Assembly (NCBI RefSeq): GCF_019923745.1
Contig: NZ_JAANOG010000004.1
Location: 62,001 to 126,000, forward strand
Source of the DNA: Aquirufa aurantiipilula
GTDB lineage: Bacteria; Bacteroidota; Bacteroidia; Cytophagales; Spirosomataceae
Length of the DNA: 64,000 nucleotides
Reading direction: 5' to 3'
In this document: piece by piece, positions 40,351-50,067 of the stretch
Numbering within the stretch: the first letter of the stretch is position 1
Layout of the letters: every line of letters begins with the position of its first letter
Translations under genes and position numbers: made by a program
Notes under the pieces: model-generated
The model's database searches: none
What the model was told of the DNA's origin: nothing
Seen by the model: only the letters and a program-made list of their open reading frames with translations

Positions 40351-43300
40351 GTGAAATTCAAGGAATACAAAAATTTAGATTACGCGCAAGTTGCCGATGA
40401 GATTTTAAATTTCTGGAATCAAGAACAGATTTTTGAGAAGTCGATTTCCACACGTGCTGGTCATCCAAGCTTTACTTTTTATGAAGGTCCTCCTTCTGCT
40501 AATGGTACTCCTGGGATTCACCATGTCATGGCGCGCGCTATCAAAGATATTTTTTGTCGATACCAAACACTGAAGGGTAAACAAGTAAAACGCAAAGGCG
40601 GTTGGGATACCCATGGTTTGCCTGTGGAATTGCAAGTAGAGAAGGAATTAGGTATAACCAAAGAAGATATAGGTAAGAAAATCAGCGTCGAAGAATACAA
40701 CCAAAAGTGCCGTGAAACAGTCATGAAATTTACGGGACAATGGAATGATTTGACTGAAAAGATGGGCTATTGGGTGGACCTTGAAAATCCTTATGTAACC
40801 TATCAGACGCCTTATATAGAGAGTGTTTGGAATTTGTTAAAGCGCCTGTACGACAAAGGCTTGCTTTATAAAGGCTACACCATCCAGCCATATTCACCTG
40901 CAGCAGGAACAGGCTTGTCCTCTCACGAATTGAATCAACCTGGTTGCTACCGTGATGTGAAAGACACCTCTTTGACAGCTCAGTTTAAGGCCATTCAGAA
41001 TCAAAAATCACAATTTTTGTTTGAATTAAGTCAAGGTAATCCGGTCTATTTATTGGCTTGGACTACTACTCCTTGGACTTTACCTTCTAACTCAGCTTTG
41101 ACTGCTGGGAAAGGGATAACTTATGTCCTTGTTAATACTTTTAATCCATATACTTTTTTACCTGTTCATGTGGTTTTAGCCAAAGATTTGGTAAAAAACT
41201 ATTTTAATGCAACAGCTGAAAATGGGGATTTTGAAGCCTATGTAGCTGCTGAGAAAAAACCTCAAGCTATACCTTATCAAATCATAGGAGAATGTAAGGG
41301 AGCGGATTTAGAAGGAATAGAATACGAGCAATTAATGCCTTATGTACAACCTGCTACTCCAGCTTTCCGAGTTATTTTAGGGGATTTTGTGACCACTGAA
41401 GATGGAACTGGTATGGTTCATACAGCTCCGACTTTTGGTGCAGATGACTTCCGAGTTGCTCAGCAAAACGGTATTCCTGCCATCATGGTTTTGGATGCCA
41501 ATGGCAAAGAAGTGCCTTTGGTGAATCGTCAGGGACAATTTGTAGAAGAAGTAAGTGATTATGCATTGGAGCCTGTTAAAGAAGCCTATCTGACAGAGGA
41601 AGAAAAGGAACAAGCAAGAATCAAACAAGGAAGAGATAAGTATTTATCCGTGGATGAGCGTATCGCCATTCAATTAAAAACGGAAAACAAAGCATTTAAC
41701 GTACAAAAATTTGATCACCCATATCCACATTGCTGGAGAACGGATAAGCCTGTTTTATACTATCCTTTAGATTCTTGGTTTATCAAAACCACCGCTGTAA
41801 AAGATAAATTGATTGCTTTAAATCAAACCATTCAGTGGAAACCTGAATCCACCGGGACAGGCCGCTTTGGGAATTGGTTAGAAAATTTAGTGGATTGGAA
41901 TTTATCGCGTTCGCGTTATTGGGGTACACCATTGCCGATTTGGAGAACGGAAGATGGTTCTGAAGAAATTTGTATTGGTTCTTTGGAGCAATTGACTTCT
42001 GAATTGGAAAAGGCTTTAAGCTCAGGAAAATTAAATGCTGATCAAGTCAAAGGAAACCAAGACTTTTTAGCTGCCATTCAAGCCGGCACAGCAGATCTTC
42101 ACCGACCTTTTGTGGATCAAGTATATTTAGTGAGTGCTTCTGGTGCGGTATTATCTCGTGAATTAGATTTGATCGATGTCTGGTTTGATTCAGGTGCTAT
42201 GCCCTTTGCTCAATGGCATTATCCATTTGAGAATCAAGAAGTATTTAAAGAATCTTATCCTGCTGATTTCATTTCGGAAGGGGTGGATCAAACCCGTGGT
42301 TGGTTCTTTACTTTACATGCTATTTCTAGCATGGTAGAAGATTCCGTGGCCTTTAAAAATGTTGTTTCTACTGGTTTGGTATTGGATAAAAATGGAAATA
42401 AAATGTCCAAGCGTTTGGGCAATGCCATTGATCCATTTGATACCTTGAAAAAGTATGGTGCCGACCCAACTCGTTGGTATATGATTACCAATGCTCAACC
42501 TTGGGATAACTTAAAATTCGATTTGGCTGGAATTACCGAGGTAAGAAACAAGTTTTTCGGCACTTTAACCAATACGTATAATTTCTTTGCTTTATATGCT
42601 AATTTGGACGGTTTTGATCCTGAAACAAATACCTTAGACGAGGCTAATTTAACAGAACTAGATCGTTGGGTATTATCTAAATTAATGCATTTAATTCAGG
42701 AAGTCGACGAAGCCTATGCCACTTATGAGCCTACCAAGGCTGGACGTGCCATCCAGGATTTTGTTTGCGACCATTTATCCAACTGGTACGTAAGACTTTC
42801 AAGAAGAAGATTCTGGAATCCAGAATCAACCGAGAAAGGAATAAACCCAGACAAGCAAGCTGCATATCAGACTTTGTACACCTGTTTAGAAACAGTAGCT
42901 CAATTGATGTCACCCATTGCACCATTTTATGGAGACTGGTTATTCAAAAATTTAAGTAATAAAGAATCTGTACACTTAACGGATTTTGTTCCAGTAAATC
43001 CTGCTTGGGTAAATCCGGAATTAGAAGCATCCATGGACTTGGCTCAACGCATTTGTTCTTTGGTTCACTCCATCCGTAAGGTGCATAAATTGAAAGTTCG
43101 TCAGCCATTGGCCCAAGTTTTAGTGCCTGTTTTACAAGAACAAGTTCGTGATCAAATTCGTCGAGTAGAGGATTTGATTAAATCAGAAGTGAATGTCAAG
43201 CAAGTTAATTATTTGGACGATGCCGCTGGGGTATTGAGTAAAAAAGTAAAACCTAATTTTAAGGCCTTGGGTCCTAAATTTGGTAAAGACATGAAGTTAG

Positions 43301-43752
43301 TAGCGGAGGCGATTAGCTCCATGACGGCGGAAAATTTACACGTGTTAGAAGCTCAAGGCTCTATTTTATTGAGTAATTTTTCCATTGAATTAGCCGACGT
43401 TGAGATTTTAACGGAGGATATGCCAGGCTACTTAACAGCCAGTGAATCAGGTTTAACCATTGCTTTAGATAGCCAATTAAGCCCTTCACTCGTACGTGAA
43501 GGTATGGCCCGCGAATTTGTAAATCGTATCCAGAATCTCAGAAAGGAGTCTGGATTTGATGTGGTGGATAAAATCAATATTGACGTATTAAAAGGTGATG
43601 TAGCATGGGAAGAAAGTATTCAGGAATTTGGTTCATATATCTGTCAGGAAGTTCAGGCTTTGAGCATTAATTGGAAAGATTCTTTGGATCAAGCCTCTGA
43701 AATTTCTATGGATGATACAACTTTATCAGTCAAAGTGACGGTTCATAAATAA
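40351..43752 (+). CDS. ileS: Isoleucyl-tRNA synthetase
   Basis: Encodes 1133 residues from a GTG start at 40351 ('VKFKEYKNLDYAQVADEIL', the usual opening). The reading frame is open 32 codons upstream, but a promoter-like element lies there. HIGH-type motif is 'PSANGTPGIHH', the KMSKS motif is 'NKMSKRLGN', and the CP1 editing domain contains 'LAWTTTPWTLPSN' and 'TEDGTGMVHTAPTFGADD'. Its length and sequence type are those of the long, eukaryote-like (class 2) IleRS that gives natural mupirocin tolerance; that trait is family knowledge, not shown here. It is followed by an MBOAT gene after 6 bp, which may share its transcript. Confidence 0.97.
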   Translation: MKFKEYKNLDYAQVADEILNFWNQEQIFEKSISTRAGHPSFTFYEGPPSANGTPGIHHVMARAIKDIFCRYQTLKGKQVKRKGGWDTHGLPVELQVEKELGITKEDIGKKISVEEYNQKCRETVMKFTGQWNDLTEKMGYWVDLENPYVTYQTPYIESVWNLLKRLYDKGLLYKGYTIQPYSPAAGTGLSSHELNQPGCYRDVKDTSLTAQFKAIQNQKSQFLFELSQGNPVYLLAWTTTPWTLPSNSALTAGKGITYVLVNTFNPYTFLPVHVVLAKDLVKNYFNATAENGDFEAYVAAEKKPQAIPYQIIGECKGADLEGIEYEQLMPYVQPATPAFRVILGDFVTTEDGTGMVHTAPTFGADDFRVAQQNGIPAIMVLDANGKEVPLVNRQGQFVEEVSDYALEPVKEAYLTEEEKEQARIKQGRDKYLSVDERIAIQLKTENKAFNVQKFDHPYPHCWRTDKPVLYYPLDSWFIKTTAVKDKLIALNQTIQWKPESTGTGRFGNWLENLVDWNLSRSRYWGTPLPIWRTEDGSEEICIGSLEQLTSELEKALSSGKLNADQVKGNQDFLAAIQAGTADLHRPFVDQVYLVSASGAVLSRELDLIDVWFDSGAMPFAQWHYPFENQEVFKESYPADFISEGVDQTRGWFFTLHAISSMVEDSVAFKNVVSTGLVLDKNGNKMSKRLGNAIDPFDTLKKYGADPTRWYMITNAQPWDNLKFDLAGITEVRNKFFGTLTNTYNFFALYANLDGFDPETNTLDEANLTELDRWVLSKLMHLIQEVDEAYATYEPTKAGRAIQDFVCDHLSNWYVRLSRRRFWNPESTEKGINPDKQAAYQTLYTCLETVAQLMSPIAPFYGDWLFKNLSNKESVHLTDFVPVNPAWVNPELEASMDLAQRICSLVHSIRKVHKLKVRQPLAQVLVPVLQEQVRDQIRRVEDLIKSEVNVKQVNYLDDAAGVLSKKVKPNFKALGPKFGKDMKLVAEAISSMTAENLHVLEAQGSILLSNFSIELADVEILTEDMPGYLTASESGLTIALDSQLSPSLVREGMAREFVNRIQNLRKESGFDVVDKINIDVLKGDVAWEESIQEFGSYICQEVQALSINWKDSLDQASEISMDDTTLSVKVTVHK

Positions 43753-43758
43753 GAAGCT

Positions 43759-45165
43759 ATGGTATTCAATTCCTTGCAGTTTTTAGTCTTCTTTGGAATT
43801 ATTACCAGTGCTTATTTTTTATTACAACCTAAGTTTCGTTGGTTCCTACTTTTAGCGGCCTCCTGTTATTTTTATATGGCATTTGTGCCCATGTATCTAG
43901 GTATATTGGGCTTTACTATCATCATCGATTATTTTGCAGGAATATACCTAGAACGCTTTCAAGGGCTGCAAAAAAAGCTTTTTTTAGCTGTGAGTTTGGC
44001 AGCGAACATAGGTGTTTTGGCCATTTTCAAATATTATCATTTCATAGACCAAAATGTAGTTTGGCTATCCGAGCAAATGGGTACGCACGTACAGCTTCCC
44101 GTGTTGGAAATGATATTACCCATCGGTTTGTCTTTTCATACCTTTCAAGCCATGAGTTATACCATTGAGGTGTACCGTGGACATCAAAAAGCAGAAAGAA
44201 ATTTTGGGATTTACAGTTTGTATGTCATGTTCTACCCTCAGCTGGTAGCTGGACCAATCGAACGGCCTCAAAATTTATTGCATCAATTTTATGAAGTACA
44301 CCGCTGGGATTGGAACCGAGTAAAATCAGGTTTGCTGCAGATGGCTGCAGGTATTTTCAAGAAAGTGGTGATTGCCGACCGCTTGGCTTTATTGGTAGAT
44401 CCCACCTACGCGCATCTCCAAGATCAATCTAGTGGAGCCTTGGTACTGGCAGCTGTTTTTTATTCCTTTCAAATTTACTGTGACTTTTCTGGTTATTCCG
44501 ATGTGGCTATTGGTGCTGCCCGTGTCATGGGTTTTAAATTGATGGATAATTTTAATGCCCCTTATTTTGCTAAATCCTTACCTGAGTTTTGGCGCCGCTG
44601 GCATATTTCACTTTCTACTTGGTTCAAAGATTACGTGTATTTTTCTTTAGGAGGAAATCGAGTTTCTGTTCCCAAATGGTATTTCAATATCATGGTAGTA
44701 TTTGTACTGTCTGGTATTTGGCATGGAGCCAGTTGGAATTTTGTGATTTGGGGAGCATTACATGGTATTTTTCAAGTCATTGGATTGAGTATCAATCGAG
44801 TATTTCCTAGTTTAGCTGCGGAAGCACAAAAGCAAGTTTGGATTCAATGGGCTTACCGATTATTCACTTTTATTTTGGTGACTTTCGCCTGGGTGTTTTT
44901 TAGATTAAACCATTTTAGTGAAGTAAAGCTATTCTTTCAAACGCTCTTACATGGTAAATCAGACAGTTTACCTCTTGACCTAAACGTACCTGAACTTGCG
45001 CTGTCCTTGGGTTTAATTATCTCTTTATGTTGGTGGGAATATAGACGAAAAATTTTAGGTCGAATTCAGAACTGGCCCTTTTTATTCCAGTTTAGTTTAT
45101 TGGCATTGGCCATTTATTTTTTAGGAGTATTTAGTTTGAAACAATTTATCTACTTCCAATTCTAA
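43759..45165 (+). CDS. MBOAT-family O-acyltransferase (AlgI-like)
   Basis: A 468-residue membrane protein with about ten to twelve helices. The N-terminal 'MVFNSLQFLVFFGIITSAYFLL' is typical of AlgI-like proteins. Catalytic-type residues are His282 in 'FWRRWHISLSTWFKDYV' and His322 in 'SGIWHGASWNF', the invariant MBOAT His. It moves acetyl groups across the inner membrane to a periplasmic partner. The next gene, one base downstream, encodes a periplasmic SGNH-type protein, so the pair probably O-acetylates an exopolysaccharide or cell wall polymer. There are no polysaccharide synthesis genes adjacent, so the acceptor is unknown. It starts 6 bp after ileS. Confidence 0.93.
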   Translation: MVFNSLQFLVFFGIITSAYFLLQPKFRWFLLLAASCYFYMAFVPMYLGILGFTIIIDYFAGIYLERFQGLQKKLFLAVSLAANIGVLAIFKYYHFIDQNVVWLSEQMGTHVQLPVLEMILPIGLSFHTFQAMSYTIEVYRGHQKAERNFGIYSLYVMFYPQLVAGPIERPQNLLHQFYEVHRWDWNRVKSGLLQMAAGIFKKVVIADRLALLVDPTYAHLQDQSSGALVLAAVFYSFQIYCDFSGYSDVAIGAARVMGFKLMDNFNAPYFAKSLPEFWRRWHISLSTWFKDYVYFSLGGNRVSVPKWYFNIMVVFVLSGIWHGASWNFVIWGALHGIFQVIGLSINRVFPSLAAEAQKQVWIQWAYRLFTFILVTFAWVFFRLNHFSEVKLFFQTLLHGKSDSLPLDLNVPELALSLGLIISLCWWEYRRKILGRIQNWPFLFQFSLLALAIYFLGVFSLKQFIYFQF

Positions 45166-45166
45166 C

Positions 45167-46246
45167 ATGCGCAAACTGATAGCTTTTATCGTCTTGATTT
45201 TCTGTTCCGCTGTTCTCATAATCAGCAGTTCAGAAAAAGGTATGCACATGATTACTCAAGGTAGATATGCACGAAGTGATGCTTGGGGTGCAGATAAATA
45301 CCGTTTTGGGGATCTGTATGGGATTTCATACTTATCAGATTTTCGCATTGAAAAAGATACTCATTTATTGGCTTTACCTGCATTAAAGGATTCGGTATTT
45401 CGCGACTATGACTTGACCATTTTAGGAGATAGTTATTTATATAGTTCCTTTCAAGTTCAAGCTGCTTATTTCAATCGGGTGAATTCTGTTCAGTTATATC
45501 GATGGTCAGATAGTCAACAACATTTAATTCCTGCTAAGTCAAACAAAAAGCAAGTCTTATTGATCGAATGTGTGGAAAGAAATATGTGGGACCGAATGAA
45601 TTTGGCTGATGCTAGATTGCGACTTGATGTCCACCAAGAAAAATTATTGCCTATTGCAAAAACTAACAAGCAAATACTCATCGATCAGTTAGACCAATTT
45701 GATGCTGGTGTAAGAAAGGCTATTTATCATCCAACTTTGGAATCAAATTTGGATTTTGTCTTGTTTAATGTTGGTTATTTGGGTTGGATCAAAGAAATCA
45801 AAGCTGATTTCACATGGAAGGTTTTGGGCAGGACCAATCCGGATGTCCAAGTTTCACAAGATGGTAAATTTCTGTATTTGTCAGAAACAATCCATCCGAA
45901 TAAAAGAGGGTCATCTTTTCGTCCCATTGAGCAGAAAGAAATTGATTTAATGGTAGGACATCTTCAAGAAATTGAATCGTATTATTTGTCGCACGGGTAT
46001 GATCAAGTGATTTTTTCTTTGATTCCCAATCCAGTGGCTGTCCTCGAAACGGAAGCGAAAGCCACTAATTTAGCCATACAAAAAATTGTTCAGCACCCCC
46101 AATTAAAAGTTAAAATAGTAGATCCTAGCTGGTCATTGAAACAACAAGCTTCCTTGAATTTTTACCCATCAGATTCTCACTGGAATTTACGGGGTGCACA
46201 AATTTGGTTGAATGGCTTCAACCAAGAGCTCAATAAACTGCCTTAG
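45167..46246 (+). CDS. AlgJ/AlgX-like SGNH O-acetyltransferase partner
   Basis: A 359-residue protein with an N-terminal anchor helix (residues 4-21) and a periplasmic domain. The catalytic pieces of the SGNH/AlgX group are visible: 'LTILGDSYLYSS' (Asp88, Ser89 nucleophile) and 'YPSDSHWNLRG' (Asp336, His338), the Asp-x-His-Trp motif. The middle region has no clear homology by eye. It is one base from the MBOAT gene's stop, so it is the obvious partner taking acetyl groups from it. The target polymer is not known. It ends tail-to-tail with the amidohydrolase gene, with no terminator in between. Confidence 0.85.
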   Translation: MRKLIAFIVLIFCSAVLIISSSEKGMHMITQGRYARSDAWGADKYRFGDLYGISYLSDFRIEKDTHLLALPALKDSVFRDYDLTILGDSYLYSSFQVQAAYFNRVNSVQLYRWSDSQQHLIPAKSNKKQVLLIECVERNMWDRMNLADARLRLDVHQEKLLPIAKTNKQILIDQLDQFDAGVRKAIYHPTLESNLDFVLFNVGYLGWIKEIKADFTWKVLGRTNPDVQVSQDGKFLYLSETIHPNKRGSSFRPIEQKEIDLMVGHLQEIESYYLSHGYDQVIFSLIPNPVAVLETEAKATNLAIQKIVQHPQLKVKIVDPSWSLKQQASLNFYPSDSHWNLRGAQIWLNGFNQELNKLP

Positions 46247-47359
46247 TTATTTCGGAAACTGATTTTTATCTAGTTTAGGTAATAAGTTCAAGGCGTTTTT
46301 ATAGTACACTTTTTTCAATACTTCATCGGGTAAACCTAAGCCATAAATACGCCAAAAAGCATGTCTTTTACGGTAGTATGGAAAGTATTCATCATCTGTT
46401 TCTAATAATCTAAAATAGGTGTAATACTCAGAAGTAGCCCAAATATCCTTTCCGAATAACACGCGATCCTGGTATTGAATCATGAATTTACGGGCATTTT
46501 TAGGTTGTCTACCTAATTCATGAATTACCGCCCCAATTTCTGTGTACATGTTGGGATATGTATCTAATAAACGTCCCAATTCCGCTAAATCATTTCCTCG
46601 CCATGCTAAGTGTGCTGCAATGAATTTGGTTTTCGGGTGTTTGCGGATAATATCAGTAAGTTCATCCATCACAACTTGCCAAGAAGGATATTTTGAAGCT
46701 GGACGAGCTCTTCCTGGGAATTGTTTTAATTCTAACCAACGTTCATTGGTTTTATCATGTACATCAAAAAATGAAATTGGTTCACCCGTATGAATTAAAA
46801 CGGGAATATTCAATTCACCACATTTAGCCCAAACTGGATCTAATCTAGGGTCATTGGTGGATAATCTGTTGCCTTTGGAATCTTTAACTTCTAGACCTAA
46901 ATCTTTATAAATTTTTAAGCCCATGGCTCCTGCTTTCACTTCTGCTTCTAAAGCCGCCACAGTCTTGACTGTCCAATCTGGACTATCAATATTGGCAAAA
47001 CTTAAATTGGTAAAAACAACGACCCTGTTATTGGTTTTTTCTCTCCCGGCGCGAGCAGATTCTGATAAATATGCCGTTCCAGCAGCTATATCAGCTCCAC
47101 GTTGAGAACCTTTGCCACTAAGGTTCACCATAACCCTCATGTTCAGACTATCCATTTGTTTCAATAGATAAGCCAAATCCTGATTGGGCATGTTAAATTG
47201 GTGATTATGAATATCAATGAAGGGATATTTCGCTTGTTTAATCTGATGTTCTGGCACTTTTAATGTAGAAACGGGGTCATACTCTTCAAAACTCATGGTT
47301 TTTTCTTGAGCGAACAAAGAAGTACTTATAAGCAATGTGCAGAACAATAGGTGTTTCAT
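46247..47359 (-). CDS. Secreted amidohydrolase (amidohydrolase-2 family)
   Basis: Encodes 370 residues from the ATG at 47359, which gives a signal peptide (MKHLLFCTLLISTSLFAQ); the longer frame lacks it at the N-terminus. Metal-binding elements of a TIM-barrel hydrolase are in order: 'FIDIHNHQF' (His-x-His), 'VLIHTGEP', 'FIAAHLAW' and 'VLFGKDIWA' (Asp). This resembles the amidohydrolase-2 group, including decarboxylases and lactonases; the substrate is not known. It has 3' convergence with the SGNH gene at a distance of zero bases. Divergent from the TPR gene at 47464, with a 104-bp shared upstream region. Confidence 0.85.
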   Translation of the reverse strand: MKHLLFCTLLISTSLFAQEKTMSFEEYDPVSTLKVPEHQIKQAKYPFIDIHNHQFNMPNQDLAYLLKQMDSLNMRVMVNLSGKGSQRGADIAAGTAYLSESARAGREKTNNRVVVFTNLSFANIDSPDWTVKTVAALEAEVKAGAMGLKIYKDLGLEVKDSKGNRLSTNDPRLDPVWAKCGELNIPVLIHTGEPISFFDVHDKTNERWLELKQFPGRARPASKYPSWQVVMDELTDIIRKHPKTKFIAAHLAWRGNDLAELGRLLDTYPNMYTEIGAVIHELGRQPKNARKFMIQYQDRVLFGKDIWATSEYYTYFRLLETDDEYFPYYRKRHAFWRIYGLGLPDEVLKKVYYKNALNLLPKLDKNQFPK

Positions 47360-47463
47360 GGAATCAATTATTTTAACGAATCTATTCAATTCTGCTCAAA
47401 TACAGCGCATTTCATTTAAAATTTTGAAAAGGATTCGGGGTATTTCGGTATATTCGAACTTTT

Positions 47464-49182
47464 ATGAAATACCTCTATCCCATACTTTTAGTTTGCTTGC
47501 TTTCCAATTCTCTGTTTGCTCAGGAAAATGGGAAAAAAGGTAAGAAAGAAAGCTCCGCTTTTTCTCCTTCACGAGCAGAAGAGTGGATGGCGGAAGGCAT
47601 GCGCCATTATTTGAAAGAAGATTATGATGAGGCCATATTAGTATGGGAGCAGCTTTTAGCTGAAATGCCTCAAGAGGCTTCAATTTCCTTTTATTTAGCT
47701 AAATGTTATCTGGCACAAGGCAAAGCCATCAATGCTTTGAAATACGCGCAAAAGGCCAATGAGCTTTCTCCTTATTCCTTGGATTATGGATTACTTTATG
47801 GGGATTTATTATTGCAAGAAAGGAAGTCTAAAGAAGCAATTGCCTGTTTTCTGAAACTGATACAATATGATTCTATGCAGCCTGATGTGAATCTTCGATT
47901 AGCTCAGGCATACCTTTGGAATAATCAAGGAGATGAGGCTTTAAAGGCCTTGAAATCAGCAGAACCATGGATAGGTGATTTTCCTGAAATCATCCGAACG
48001 AAGCAATACATTTATTTGAAAAATGAACAATGGGAGGAGGCTATTCAGGAAGGAGTAAGTTTTGTAGCCAATAACCCAGAAGAGCCATTATTCGCTTGGG
48101 AGCAAATGGAATATTGGTGGCATTTGAGTACCTGGAAAGGAGCTAAGTCTGCCTTAGAGCAATTATCGGCAGATTTTCCTAATGATGGCCAAGTAGCATT
48201 ATTGAATGCCAATGTACGTGTTCATGAAAAGAATTTTGCAGAATCACTTTCCTTTTTGGACCGTTGTTTAGCAGATTCAGACATGCATATAGAGTTGTTT
48301 AGTCAGGTTACTTTACAAACGTTTGAATTAATGTCTGGTCAGGGAGATTGGGACAAAGCTTATGCCTTTTTACAAAGAGCAGTGGCAGCTTTTCCTAAAG
48401 AACCTCGATTTGTGGCTATGCAAGGCGATTTATGGATGAGTATTTCCAAGTTTCAAGAAGGTCAAAAAGCTTATATTAAGGCAGCTAGGAATGGGGGAGG
48501 GAAGTTTGAAGTTTGGACTAGAATTATTCAATTGGATTTTGAGATGAACGCCTTGGATAGTGTTCAAGTACATGCACAAGAAGCTTTAGAAGCCTATCCG
48601 AATCAAGGCTTTTTATGGTTCCAAATGGGTTTTGCCCAATACATGCAAGGGAAGAGTAAAGAAGCTCTAGCATCATTCGAATCGGCTAATCCCTATGTTC
48701 AAGAAAAAGATACTTGGTATGTACAGTTGTTCGCTTTGATGGGAGATGCCTATCATGCCACGGGGAATTACCGCGATTCTGATATGAGTTTTGAAAAGGT
48801 ATTGGCCAAAAGCCCGGAGGAAGAACATGTTTTAAATAATTACAGTTATTATTTGTCGTTAAGAAAGGAAAAACTCGACAAAGCCGCTAAAATGGCCAAA
48901 TTGCTAACAGATAAATTTCCTAAAAATGGGACTTATTTAGATACTTATGCTTGGGTATTGTACCAGCAAAAAGAGTATGCCAAAGCCTTACAATATTTGG
49001 AATTAGCCCTGAAAGATGAAAAGCAAAACAGTTCCACCGTTTGGGAACATTATGGAGATATCTTGTTTCGCCTAGGGAAATCGGAGGAGGCAGTCAAGGC
49101 CTGGGAAAAAGCAAAAAGTCTAGAAGGTGCCAGTCCTAATTTATTTAAAAAGATTGAGAAGAGGCAAATTATCGAAAATTGA
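47464..49182 (+). CDS. Secreted TPR-repeat protein
   Basis: A 572-residue protein with a signal peptide (ending 'SNSLFAQ', about residue 20), a Lys-rich linker and TPR units over most of the rest: 'YDEAILVWEQLLAEMPQEASI', 'AINALKYAQKANELSPYSLDYG', 'AIACFLKLIQYDSMQPDVNLRLA' and, near the end, 'KALQYLELALKDEKQNSSTVWEHYG' and 'AVKAWEKAKSLEG'. It is probably a periplasmic or lipid-associated scaffold. The next genes (DUF4292 lipoprotein and EnvC-like factor) are close on the same strand. That trio is a common arrangement in Bacteroidota and suggests an envelope or cell-wall role. Confidence 0.85.
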   Translation: MKYLYPILLVCLLSNSLFAQENGKKGKKESSAFSPSRAEEWMAEGMRHYLKEDYDEAILVWEQLLAEMPQEASISFYLAKCYLAQGKAINALKYAQKANELSPYSLDYGLLYGDLLLQERKSKEAIACFLKLIQYDSMQPDVNLRLAQAYLWNNQGDEALKALKSAEPWIGDFPEIIRTKQYIYLKNEQWEEAIQEGVSFVANNPEEPLFAWEQMEYWWHLSTWKGAKSALEQLSADFPNDGQVALLNANVRVHEKNFAESLSFLDRCLADSDMHIELFSQVTLQTFELMSGQGDWDKAYAFLQRAVAAFPKEPRFVAMQGDLWMSISKFQEGQKAYIKAARNGGGKFEVWTRIIQLDFEMNALDSVQVHAQEALEAYPNQGFLWFQMGFAQYMQGKSKEALASFESANPYVQEKDTWYVQLFALMGDAYHATGNYRDSDMSFEKVLAKSPEEEHVLNNYSYYLSLRKEKLDKAAKMAKLLTDKFPKNGTYLDTYAWVLYQQKEYAKALQYLELALKDEKQNSSTVWEHYGDILFRLGKSEEAVKAWEKAKSLEGASPNLFKKIEKRQIIEN

Positions 49183-49184
49183 GA

Positions 49185-49192
49185 TAATTTTG
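49185..49192 (+). promoter_or_regulatory. -7 promoter element for the DUF4292 lipoprotein gene
   Basis: TAATTTTG, a perfect TAnnTTTG, directly after the TPR stop and 26 bp before the ATG at 49211. No -33 at the right distance. Confidence 0.4.
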
Positions 49193-49210
49193 TGTCGTAA
49201 AAAAAATCGC

Positions 49211-50056
49211 ATGCCATATTTAAGCCACGGGAAAAATATTTTACTTTTTGGTTTATTCATCCTTTTTCAATCTTGCGGGAAAAAAGTTGTGAATACACCT
49301 GTTGAATCCGTGGCCCTTAGTGATAGCATCATGGCTAAAGATACTTCAGTAATCGTAGAGAAAAAGCCTGAAGTAGTGGAAGAGCAGCCTGTTGTAGAGG
49401 AACCTAAAGTGGCTACTGAGGATTTGAATTTTAATTACTTAAAAGCGAAATCTAAAGTACTTTGGAAGACCAATTCCAATTCAGATACCTACACGGTAGA
49501 TATTCGAATGAAGAAGGATAGTATAATCTGGATGAATATTTCGGTTTCCATGATTACAGGTGCTACGGGTCTTTTTTCTAAAGATCGAGTTCAGTTTTTT
49601 CATAAAATCAATAATGAGTATTTTAATTTGACCTACGACAGTTTAAGTACCAAAATGGGTTTTAAGATTAACTATGAAATCTTACAATCTTTAATTGTAG
49701 GAAATCAACCATTCAAGAAGAATAATTCGAGAGTCATTCGGGAAAATGAAAACTATATATTGAAACAAGATGAAGGTCGAATTCAAATTGATAATTATGT
49801 AGGGCCCAACAGAAAATTGAAAAAACTTTTAGTAAATGATGGGCCTACAGAAAATAAATTGACTTTGGATTATGAAGATTTTGCGGCAATCAACCAGTTT
49901 TTGTTTCCATTTTCGAGTCAAATAACCTTAGATGTCAAGGACAAGGACAATAAATTGGTTAAAACTCTCATTAGTATTAAGTATTCAAAAGTAGAATTGT
50001 TAGATAGTCCCTTGGAATTTCCTTTTAAAGTTCCTGCCAAATACCTCAACAAATAA
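49211..50056 (+). CDS. DUF4292 lipoprotein
   Basis: Encodes 281 residues from the ATG at 49211, which gives a lipoprotein signal ('LLFGLFILFQSC', Cys about 22). The open frame extends 28 codons upstream, overlapping the TPR gene, but that part lacks signal character. A linker rich in Val, Glu and Pro (about residues 35-70) leads into the DUF4292 domain (LolB/LppX-like half-barrel), with 'DIRMKKDSIIWMNIS', 'FFHKINNEYFNLTYD' and the last strand 'SPLEFPFKVPAKYLNK'. Family function is not established; the fold suggests lipid or lipoprotein handling at the outer membrane. The EnvC-like gene follows 11 bp later. Confidence 0.88.
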   Translation: MPYLSHGKNILLFGLFILFQSCGKKVVNTPVESVALSDSIMAKDTSVIVEKKPEVVEEQPVVEEPKVATEDLNFNYLKAKSKVLWKTNSNSDTYTVDIRMKKDSIIWMNISVSMITGATGLFSKDRVQFFHKINNEYFNLTYDSLSTKMGFKINYEILQSLIVGNQPFKKNNSRVIRENENYILKQDEGRIQIDNYVGPNRKLKKLLVNDGPTENKLTLDYEDFAAINQFLFPFSSQITLDVKDKDNKLVKTLISIKYSKVELLDSPLEFPFKVPAKYLNK

Positions 50057-50067
50057 ATCCTAAAACC

